From: Azospirillum brasilense
Lineage (GTDB): Bacteria; Pseudomonadota; Alphaproteobacteria; Azospirillales; Azospirillaceae
Reading direction: 5' to 3'
DNA: 64,000 nucleotides
NCBI RefSeq assembly: GCF_005222205.1
Contig: NZ_CP032347.1
Coordinates: 434,001-498,000 of the forward strand
Shown one piece after another: positions 57,241 to 64,000 of this stretch. Under the pieces are notes generated by a model. It made no database searches and was not told the DNA's origin. It saw nothing but the letters and a program-made list of their open reading frames with translations. Position 1 is the first letter of the stretch. Each line of letters starts with the position of its first letter. A program made the position numbers and the translations under genes.

Positions 57241-59649
57241 TCAAGCCGGCCCGATGGCTCCAAGTTGGCGGGCCAGCGCCGCTTCGAGAAGGCGTGGCGT
57301 CACCGGCTTGTGCATCAGGCCGAGACCATGGCGCGCGGCGTCGCGCTGCGGTTCCGGTCCGATCTCCCCGGTCACGATCAGGCCCGGAACGTCCGCGCCG
57401 AACAGATCGCGGATGCGCAGGATGGCCTCGGTGCCGACACGCCCCTGGCGCAGCCGGTAGTCGGCCAGCACGATGTCGGGCCGCCGCCCGCCGCGGGCCA
57501 GCCGCTCCAGCGCCTCGCCGGTGCTCCCCGCGGACAGCACATCGAACCCCCATTCGCCGAGCATCGCCGCCAGCCCCATCAGAACGATGGCGTCGTCCTC
57601 CACGACCACGGCCAGCCGCCCCTCCCCGGTCGCCGCCGTGCCTTCGTCCCGCGCCATCCGGGAGCGCGGCGGCGGGGGACGCGGCGCGTCGTGGCGGACC
57701 AGCGGCACGCTGACCGAGAAGATTGAGCCGCGCTCCGGGCGCGACATCAGATCGACCGGGTGATCGAGCAGCCGCGACAGCCGCCGCACGATGGCCAGGC
57801 CGAGGCCGAGGCCCTGGTCGCGGTCGCGCTCCGGATTGCCGATCTGGTGGAACTCCTCGAAGATGCGCTCCCGCTGATCGGGGGGAATGCCCAGGCCGGT
57901 GTCGTGCACCTCGACGCACAGGCGGGTTCCCTGGGGCCGGCAATCGACCATGACGCGGCCGCGGTCGGTGTAGCGGATGGCGTTGTCGACCAGATTGCGC
58001 AGCATCCGCCCCAGCAGGACGCGGTCGCTGCGCACCGTGCCGGTGAAGGGCACGACCCGCCAGTCCAGCCCCTTGGCCTCGGCCAGCGGCGCGTAGGCGG
58101 CGGACAGCGGGCCGAGCAGGTCGGCGACCGGAAACTCCTCGATCTGCGGCGCCACCACCCCGGCGTCGAGGCGCGACACGTCGAGCAGGCTGTCCAGAAG
58201 ATCCTTCAGCGTGTCCAGCCCCTGCTGGAGCCGGTCGAGCGCCCGCTGCCCGGCCCCGCCGGTGACATGCGGGCCGAGCGCCCCGGCGAACAGCAGGATC
58301 GACTGCATGGGCTGGCGCAGGTCGTGGCTGGCCGCGGCCAGGAATCGGCCCTTGGAGCGGTCGGCCTCCTCCGCCGCCTGCTGGGCGCGCCGGATGTCAT
58401 GGATGTCCACCGCGGTGCCGATCCAGGAAACGATGCTCCCCTTTTCCCGCACCGGCACCACGCGGCACTGGTGCCAGCGCCACGCCCCGTCGGCGCGCCG
58501 CATCCGGATGTTGCTCTGATAGGGCGTGCCGGCGGCGATCGAGCGTGTCCTCAGCTCAAGGTAGGCGGGGCGGTCGTCCGGATGGAAGCCCTGCCAAGCC
58601 GACATGGTTTCCGGGTCCTGCCCGGTGTAGGCGCGCAATTCCTCATTGTAATACTCGGGCGTGCCGTCGGAGCGGTTGATCCACATGAGCAGCGGCGTGT
58701 TGTCCACCAGCGTGCGGAACCGTGCCTCGCTCGTCCGCAGCGCCTCCTCCGCGCGCTTGCGGGCGGTGATGTCGCGGGCCACCCCGACGACGCCGGTGGT
58801 GCTTCCCCCGGCGTCGCGCAGCGGCATCACGCTGATCATCAGGACGCGCCGGCCCTCCTCCGTCGGGAAGGGCAACTCCTCCTCGACCGTCTCCTCGCGC
58901 CCGGTGGCGATCACCCGTCCGCACAGATCATCCAGGCGCTTGGCCTCCTCGGGCGGGAACAGGTCCCCGCCGGTCAGCCCGGCCACCGCGTCCCGCGTCC
59001 GTCCGAACAGGCGCGCGGTCGCGGCGTTGACCAGGGTGAAGCGGCGCTCGCGATCCTTGGTGAAGATCGGGTCGGTGACGCTCTCCAGAAGGCTTTCCAG
59101 CAGGGTGTTCTTGTCCCGCAGCAGCAGTTCCGCCGCCTGGGCGGCGCGTTGAGCGGCCTGGGATTCCATCTCGTGCACGGCGAGGCGGGCGAACTCCTCC
59201 AAATCCCGCTCGTCCTCCGCGCTGAACTCGGGATGGGGCTGATGATCGAGGAGGGAGAAGGTGCCGACCCGCAAGCCGTCCGGCGTGATCAGCGGGGCCC
59301 CGGCGTAGAAGCGCAGATGCGGCGGCCCGGTGACAGCCTCGTGATCGGCGAAGCGCTCGTCCTCCAGCGCGTCGCGGACGACCAGCACCGCGTCGCCAAG
59401 GATGGCGAAGGGGCAGAAGGGCAGCCGCCGCTCGGCGGGCAACGTCTCCAGCCCATAGCCGGCCTTGGACAATTCCTGGGTCCCGTCCAGCAGGTTGACC
59501 GTCACGATGGGCATGCGGAAATGGCGGGCGCCCAGCCGGGCCAAGCGGTTGAAGACCGCTTCCGGCGGCGTGTCCGTCACGCCGCCGCACTTCAGCCGGT
59601 CCAGCCGGGCGCGCTCATTCGATGGCCATGGCGGCTCTATGCTGGTCAA
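57241..59649 (-). CDS. Hybrid histidine kinase: GAF-PAS-PAS-HisKA-HATPase-REC
   Basis: 802-residue soluble sensor kinase. Residues 15-165 are a GAF domain (VNLLDGTQELSKAGYG, PLITPDGLRVGTFSLLD). Two PAS domains follow (VTDPIFTKDRERRF..GVARDITARK, and TPLLMWINRSDGTPEYYN..GTAVDIHD). The HisKA motif is AASHDLRQPMQ, the ATPase domain has NLVDNAIRYTD, DTGLGIPPDQ and GLGLGLAIVRR, and the C-terminal receiver has VVEDDAIVLMG with Asp in IVLADYRLRQG. The start is probably TTG 59649 (AAGGGG 5 bases upstream); TTG 59691 is an alternative. The SHDLRQP subtype and CheY-like tail resemble RcsC-like/PAS kinases. Confidence 0.92.
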   Translation of the reverse strand: MTSIEPPWPSNERARLDRLKCGGVTDTPPEAVFNRLARLGARHFRMPIVTVNLLDGTQELSKAGYGLETLPAERRLPFCPFAILGDAVLVVRDALEDERFADHEAVTGPPHLRFYAGAPLITPDGLRVGTFSLLDHQPHPEFSAEDERDLEEFARLAVHEMESQAAQRAAQAAELLLRDKNTLLESLLESVTDPIFTKDRERRFTLVNAATARLFGRTRDAVAGLTGGDLFPPEEAKRLDDLCGRVIATGREETVEEELPFPTEEGRRVLMISVMPLRDAGGSTTGVVGVARDITARKRAEEALRTSEARFRTLVDNTPLLMWINRSDGTPEYYNEELRAYTGQDPETMSAWQGFHPDDRPAYLELRTRSIAAGTPYQSNIRMRRADGAWRWHQCRVVPVREKGSIVSWIGTAVDIHDIRRAQQAAEEADRSKGRFLAAASHDLRQPMQSILLFAGALGPHVTGGAGQRALDRLQQGLDTLKDLLDSLLDVSRLDAGVVAPQIEEFPVADLLGPLSAAYAPLAEAKGLDWRVVPFTGTVRSDRVLLGRMLRNLVDNAIRYTDRGRVMVDCRPQGTRLCVEVHDTGLGIPPDQRERIFEEFHQIGNPERDRDQGLGLGLAIVRRLSRLLDHPVDLMSRPERGSIFSVSVPLVRHDAPRPPPPRSRMARDEGTAATGEGRLAVVVEDDAIVLMGLAAMLGEWGFDVLSAGSTGEALERLARGGRRPDIVLADYRLRQGRVGTEAILRIRDLFGADVPGLIVTGEIGPEPQRDAARHGLGLMHKPVTPRLLEAALARQLGAIGPA

Positions 59650-59896
59650 CGTGGCCCCTTCAGGCAGATACTTGAGGCAAGACGCGGACAAGACACCACG
59701 GACGGGTCCGGCAGCGCCTTCACCATCATGTGGGCAAGCTCAAGGCGCAAGGAAAGGTACGGAACCGGTTTCCCTTCCGCCTGCCAATGGTCTGCGGCAC
59801 AATTGCTTCGAATGCAAATCCTTTGAGTCCGGGCAATGGGCCGCCCGGGACCCCACATGACCAGAAGCCGTTCCCCGTCCCCACTCGGAGCACAGC

Positions 59897-60760
59897 ATGA
59901 AGGACAGCAGGCCGAACCACGAATCCGCCGCTTACCGCATCGCCTTCGAGGACCGCGATTTTCTTTTGAGCGAATCGATGCGCGGCGTGCGCTTCATGCT
60001 CGAATACGCCAAGCCGGAAGCGGAGCTGAAGGCCTGGGGCATCCGCTCCACCATCGTGGTCTACGGCAGCGCGCGGGTGCCCTCGCCCGAACGGGCGGAA
60101 CAGCTTCTCCGCGACGCCCGGACGCCCGAGGAGCGGCAGCAGGCCGAGCGGCGGGCCAAGCAGGCGGCCTGGTACGAGGAGGCGCGCACCTTCGGCCGCA
60201 TCGTGTCGGAGCGCGGCGGTGCCCTGGCGCCCACCGAGGACGGGCAGCGCGACAATGTGATCGCCACCGGCGGCGGCCCCGGCCTGATGGAGGCGGCCAA
60301 CCGCGGCGCGCAGGAGGCCGGGGCGCCGAGCATCGGCTTCAACATCAGCCTGCCGCAGGAACCGCACCCCAACCCCTACAGCACGCCGGAGCTGACCTTC
60401 CGTTTCCACTATTTCGCCATCCGGAAAATGCATCTGGCGATGCGCGCCAACGGGCTGGCGATCTTCCCCGGCGGCTTCGGCACCTTCGACGAGGCCTTCG
60501 AGATCCTGAACCTGCGCAACACCAACAAGGCGTCGCGCCTGCCCATCGTCTTCGTCGGGCGCGACTACTGGAACGAGGTGGTGAACTTCCGCGCGCTGGC
60601 CGACCACGGCATGATCAGCACCGGCGACCTGGAGCTGTTCGACATCGCCGACACGGCGGAGGAGGCGTGGGACTGCATGACCCGGCTCGGCCTCAAGCGC
60701 GGCAACCCGCCGCTCGGCCCCGCCGGCACCGGCCTGTCCGCCGCCGACGAGGAAACCTGA
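59897..60760 (+). CDS. LOG-family protein (possible nucleotide 5'-monophosphate phosphoribohydrolase)
   Basis: 287 residues of the LOG/lysine-decarboxylase-like family. Both signature motifs are present: GGGPGLMEAANRGA and PGGFGTFDEAFE, which form the active site of LOG and PpnN-type enzymes. VVYGSARVPSP is the N-terminal beta-strand block. Many LOG proteins cleave cytokinin or purine nucleotides, so both plant-hormone activation and nucleotide turnover are possible; the N-terminal 45-residue extension and the long helical insertion (RTPEERQQAERRAKQAAW) distinguish it from short LOGs. Ends 3 bp before the convergent DUF3750 gene. Confidence 0.9.
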   Translation: MKDSRPNHESAAYRIAFEDRDFLLSESMRGVRFMLEYAKPEAELKAWGIRSTIVVYGSARVPSPERAEQLLRDARTPEERQQAERRAKQAAWYEEARTFGRIVSERGGALAPTEDGQRDNVIATGGGPGLMEAANRGAQEAGAPSIGFNISLPQEPHPNPYSTPELTFRFHYFAIRKMHLAMRANGLAIFPGGFGTFDEAFEILNLRNTNKASRLPIVFVGRDYWNEVVNFRALADHGMISTGDLELFDIADTAEEAWDCMTRLGLKRGNPPLGPAGTGLSAADEET

Positions 60761-60763
60761 GGC

Positions 60764-61567
60764 TCAGCCCGGCGGCGGAGCGTCGGCGGAGGCCGGGGCC
60801 GTCGGTGCGGGAGCGCTCAGCGCCAGCCGCCCGACCCCCGGAATCTTGACCGCGAGGTCGAAGGGATCGACGCCGAAGGTCATGCCCAACAGGTTCACCT
60901 CGAACCCTTCCTCCCTGGCCAGGAGCAGGCCGGCGAGGCCGAACAGGCTGACCTGCCAGCCGGTGCCGCTGGGCGCCCGCGCGATCAGGCCGGTGCCCAG
61001 ATAGTCCTTGCCCAGCGCCGTGGAGGGCAGGTCGAGACGCAGTTCCGGGACCGCCCGCCCCACCCAGGCGGCGAAGGTGTTGCTGTTGGGGCCGGGCCAG
61101 ATGCGGTATTCCCCGGCGTAGGGGTAGCTCCGGGCGGCCCCGGCGATCTTGGGGATGGCCGCCTCGGCGGCGGGTCCGCGCAACTCGGCCAACACAGCGG
61201 GGGCGGAGCCGAACCAGCGCCCGTCCGGGTCGCGGTTGCTGACCGCCACCGCCGGCAGGCCGCGGTAGACCCGCCAGCCGATCACCTCGTAGACGGTGTA
61301 GGCCGACGCCCCCGCCGGCTTCACCGCGAACCACGGGTGCGTGCCGAAGGCGCCGCGCCAGGACAGGGCGCGGGCGGCGTAGACCTGCACAACCGCCTCC
61401 GGCGTCGCGGCGGGATCGGGGGCGAGGCCGACGGACGCGCGGTCCGCCCGGCTCCAGTCCACGCCGAGCGTCGCCGTTCCCGACGCGATCACGAAGGCCG
61501 GACCGGCCAGCAGCAGGACCAGCGTCATCAAAATCACCAGGATGGTGGCCGCCATTCTTTTCCGCAC
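60764..61567 (-). CDS. DUF3750-family exported or membrane-anchored protein
   Basis: 267 residues. N-terminal signal or anchor helix (ILVILMTLVLLLAGPAFVIA). The main domain has FGTHPWFAVKPAGA, YRGLPAVAVSNRDPDGRWFG, WPGPNSNTFAAWVGR and RLDLPSTALGKDYLG. The PGPNSNTF..VGRxVPEL..LP..AxGKDY pattern is that of DUF3750, a family of unknown function. GTG start 61567; ATG 61555 is the alternative. Ala/Pro-rich C-terminus. Confidence 0.82.
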   Translation of the reverse strand: MRKRMAATILVILMTLVLLLAGPAFVIASGTATLGVDWSRADRASVGLAPDPAATPEAVVQVYAARALSWRGAFGTHPWFAVKPAGASAYTVYEVIGWRVYRGLPAVAVSNRDPDGRWFGSAPAVLAELRGPAAEAAIPKIAGAARSYPYAGEYRIWPGPNSNTFAAWVGRAVPELRLDLPSTALGKDYLGTGLIARAPSGTGWQVSLFGLAGLLLAREEGFEVNLLGMTFGVDPFDLAVKIPGVGRLALSAPAPTAPASADAPPPG

Positions 61568-61691
61568 CGCTCCCTCTCGCCTGATGGGCCGTTTCCCAGA
61601 TAGGCTGTCATCGCCCCGCCTGCCACCGATGTTGTACGTTGAGGATCATCCGGTTGGTTCATGGCCGGCTGGTTATCCAAGGAGCGCACCG

Positions 61692-62144
61692 ATGCCCGCC
61701 GCCGACCTGACCGATCTTCTGGACCGCATCACCCGGCAGGCGCCGACCCGCGCCGCGACGATGGAGGTCGCCCGCGCGCTCGGCTGGACCACGGGGCCGA
61801 GCCGCAAGGGATGGAAGGTGGTGCAGCCCACCGGCTATGTCGGCGGCATGGTCGTCCCGCCCAGCGCCGACACCGCCGCCGCGGAGGCGTGGTTCGACCC
61901 CGAGGGGACGGAGCGCGGGCTCGCCGGCCCCAACGCGGAGTTCCCGCCCTACCTGACCAGCCTGGACACCGCGCTGTCCGCCGTTCCCGTGGCGGAGCGC
62001 GCCGCCGCCCTGCGGACGGCGCTGGACCGCCACCGGGCGTGGCAGGAGGAGAGCGGGCGCGATGACGCGGCGCTCGGCCGCCTGCCCGCCTTCGTCATCG
62101 CGGCCTGGCTGTCCGTCAAGACGGAGCCCGGCCCGGCGGCCTGA
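61692..62144 (+). CDS. Hypothetical 150-residue protein
   Basis: Not recognised. The ATG at 61692 has AAGGAG 7 bases upstream. The sequence is Ala-rich and helical (DLTDLLDRITRQAPTRAATM), with GWTTGPSRKGWKVVQPTGYVGG, which resembles a small glycine-rich domain, and a C-terminal helix (RAAALRTALDRHRAWQEE). No signal peptide or membrane helix. Codon usage matches its neighbours. It ends 6 bp before the convergent mechanosensitive channel gene. Confidence 0.72.
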   Translation: MPAADLTDLLDRITRQAPTRAATMEVARALGWTTGPSRKGWKVVQPTGYVGGMVVPPSADTAAAEAWFDPEGTERGLAGPNAEFPPYLTSLDTALSAVPVAERAAALRTALDRHRAWQEESGRDDAALGRLPAFVIAAWLSVKTEPGPAA

Positions 62145-62150
62145 CCGGCC

Positions 62151-64000
62151 TCACTCCGCCGCGCCGCTCTCCTTGCGGGTTCCGTTCAGCGCCTGGGCGG
62201 CGGCGAAGCCGATGATCCGGTTCGTGGCGTCCGGATCGTCCACCCGCACCACCACGCCGCGCCCGACCAGATGGATGCCGTGGGCCTGGAAGGCGCGGAT
62301 CAGGCGATGGTACGCCTCGCGCCGGATGACGAACTGCTCGTTGGGCTTGGTGATGAACTTGACGCCGATGATCGCCGCGTCGTCCTCCAGCCGCCGCACG
62401 CCCTGGGACTTCAGCGGCTCGATGAAGCTCGATCCCATCTCCGGGTCGGCGGACAGCTCCTTGCCGACCTCCTTCACCAGCCTCTTGACCAGCCCCATGT
62501 CGGTTTCCGGCGGCACGCGGAACTCCAGACGCATCAGCGCCCAGTCGCGGCTGTAGTTGGTCAGCGCCTTGATCTGGCCGAAGGGCAGCGTGTGCACCGC
62601 GCCGCGGTGGTGGCGCAGCTTCAGCGAGCGCAGGGAGATGCCCTCCACCGTGCCGCGCAGGTTGCCGACCTCCACATAGTCGCCCATGTGGAAGGCGTCC
62701 TCCAGCAGGAAGAAGACGCCGGCCAGGATGTCGGCGATGGTCGATTGGGCTCCCAACCCGATGGCGATGCCGACCACCCCCGCCCCGGCCAGCAGCGGCC
62801 CGATCTCGATGCCCAGCGAGGACAGGGCGATCATGACCACGATGACGACCAGGACGACCTGAAGGAACTTCCGCAGCAGCGGCAGCAGTGTGGCCAACCG
62901 CTGGCCGCGCGACGACACCCCGTCGTGCCGGGCCTCCTCCAGCGTCCGGTCGATCGCCCGCACCACCATCGTCCAGGCGACGTAGCCCAGCAAAAGCACC
63001 ACCGTCACGTTGAACAGCAGCCGCAGGGCGATGCCGGTCGCCCCGCTGGCCTTCTCCACCCGGAACCCCCAGATGGCCGCCGTGGCGAAGACTCCGACGA
63101 CGAACAGGGCCGACCACAGCGCCCGCATCACCCGCGCCACCGCGGCCTTCCCCGTTTCCGTCTCCTCCCCCCGGTAGAAACGGGCGAGCGGGCGCTGGGC
63201 CATCAGGGCGATGGCCGGCACGGCCAGCGCCACCAGCAGGCTGGCGAGCATCCGCGGCCCCGTCGCCGGTTCCAGCCGCACCGCCGCCGCCGCGACGACC
63301 AGCCACAAGGCGACGAGATAGACCGAGGCCGCCACCGCCCACAGGCCGAGCGTGGGGTGGTCCCTCACCTCGACGCCCAATGGACGGGCGATGGCCCGCG
63401 CCACCGGGGCACGCCCTCGCCACACGCGGTAAAGCAGATACAGGAAGGGCACGGTGCTCAGCGGCAGGCCGATGGCGACGATGGCGTTCCCGCCGACTCC
63501 CAGCGCCAGCAGAAGATCGATCAGCCCGAGCACCGTCGCGGCCAGCGTCACCGTGACCACGCCCGTGCGGTGAAGGGCGCGCGCGTCGGCGTCCTCCAGC
63601 GGGATCAGGCGCAGACCGGGGCGCCTCGGCGCGCAGAGGAAGCGGATCAGCCGGTCGGTCAGCAGCACGGTCAGCGCCGCCTGGAGCACCGCGAGCAGGA
63701 CCGCCGGGGCCGCGGGATGCGGCGGCCGCAGGATCGCGTAGGCGGTCAGCACACCGAGCGCGAAGGCGCCCACCGGAACCAGCCCCAGCACGAAGCGCAG
63801 CGCGCCGGTCAGCAGCGGCGCCCCGCTGTCCGACTCCAGCTTGCGGAGCGGCCCGGCCAGGGCCCGGCTCGTCAGCAACAACGCCGCCGTCCCCGCCGCG
63901 AAGAGGATCAGCAGGCCGCGCAGCAGGCGCAGCGGGTGCACCGCCGCCTCGCGCCCGTTGGGGCGGGCGAAGGCGTCCGACAGGATGGTGGGAAGCTGTG
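62151..64000 (-). CDS. MscS-family mechanosensitive channel, 5' end outside window
   Basis: Over 616 residues are visible. The minus-strand frame stays open beyond the GTG at 63941 to the window edge and reads as plausible protein (LPTILSDAFARPNGREAAV), so the start lies outside. Many membrane helices are followed by the MscS core: pore-lining GAGVVGIAIGLGAQSTIADI, LLEDAFHMGDYVEVG, GTVEGISLRSLKLRHHRGAV and LPFGQIKALTNYSRDW, then a cytoplasmic beta domain with RREAYHRLIRAFQAHGI. About 10 or more helices suggest a large MscS relative (YbiO/MscM-like). It should release solutes on hypo-osmotic shock. Confidence 0.88.
   Translation of the reverse strand, partial: QLPTILSDAFARPNGREAAVHPLRLLRGLLILFAAGTAALLLTSRALAGPLRKLESDSGAPLLTGALRFVLGLVPVGAFALGVLTAYAILRPPHPAAPAVLLAVLQAALTVLLTDRLIRFLCAPRRPGLRLIPLEDADARALHRTGVVTVTLAATVLGLIDLLLALGVGGNAIVAIGLPLSTVPFLYLLYRVWRGRAPVARAIARPLGVEVRDHPTLGLWAVAASVYLVALWLVVAAAAVRLEPATGPRMLASLLVALAVPAIALMAQRPLARFYRGEETETGKAAVARVMRALWSALFVVGVFATAAIWGFRVEKASGATGIALRLLFNVTVVLLLGYVAWTMVVRAIDRTLEEARHDGVSSRGQRLATLLPLLRKFLQVVLVVIVVMIALSSLGIEIGPLLAGAGVVGIAIGLGAQSTIADILAGVFFLLEDAFHMGDYVEVGNLRGTVEGISLRSLKLRHHRGAVHTLPFGQIKALTNYSRDWALMRLEFRVPPETDMGLVKRLVKEVGKELSADPEMGSSFIEPLKSQGVRRLEDDAAIIGVKFITKPNEQFVIRREAYHRLIRAFQAHGIHLVGRGVVVRVDDPDATNRIIGFAAAQALNGTRKESGAAE

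Overview
The window is GC-rich (roughly 70% by eye) alphaproteobacterial DNA. Codon bias, gene families and layout point to Azospirillum or a close Rhodospirillales relative: a GlpSTPQUV-type glycerol ABC system, many chemoreceptors with PilZ tails, poly-HAMP hybrid kinases and abundant GTG/TTG starts. This assignment is inference from gene content; no marker gene such as rRNA is present. I saw no tRNA, rRNA, CRISPR array, transposase or phage gene. Citrate synthase suggests a chromosome or essential replicon.

Layout. (1) 1-1920, minus: a CheY-like receiver, a CheC phosphatase and a soluble chemoreceptor cut by the window edge. (2) 2084-6959: housekeeping genes (MarC, aldose-1-epimerase-like, citrate synthase, flavodoxin-like reductase, AAA NTPase, SDR). 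(3) 6972-16298, minus: a complete glycerol regulon in the order glpD-S-T-P-Q-U-V, then a large palindromic repeat, glpK and an SDR. Glycerol enters by the ABC system, GlpK phosphorylates it and GlpD oxidises glycerol-3-phosphate. Operator-like motifs lie upstream of glpD. (4) 16509-17349: DedA and a DUF3008 protein flank a hairpin.

(5) 17592-35475, plus: the most notable region, a biosynthetic operon. A consensus-like promoter precedes a giant NRPS of about 4,194 residues (A-T-C-A-T-C-A-T-C-A-T-R). It is followed by an Fe(II)/2OG oxygenase, two SyrD/PvdE-like half-ABC exporters and a type II thioesterase. All junctions overlap by 1-4 bp and a terminator-like hairpin closes the unit. The first adenylation domain lacks the Asp that holds the alpha-amine, and the terminal domain is a reductase. 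The predicted product is therefore an acyl-capped tripeptide (or a short peptide with an unusual first unit) released as an aldehyde or alcohol, possibly hydroxylated, and exported.

(6) 35582-37644: DUF697 protein, then a tiny membrane protein coupled to an SPFH/Band-7 protein. (7) 37742-42080: two divergent chemoreceptors of identical length, one globin-MCP-PilZ-CZB and one Cache-HAMP-MCP-PilZ. (8) 42114-45273: small envelope proteins, a class I cytochrome c and a pentapeptide-repeat protein. (9) 45701-53306, plus: a signalling island with a stand-alone receiver, a cytoplasmic poly-HAMP/GAF hybrid kinase with three receivers, and a REC-PAS-kinase-REC protein. (10) 53425-64000: glycine-zipper surface protein, divergent SDR/AraC pair, truncated haemoglobin, PstS-like mini-lipoprotein, GAF-PAS-PAS hybrid kinase, LOG protein, DUF3750 protein, an unknown small protein, and an MscS-family channel whose 5' end runs off the window.
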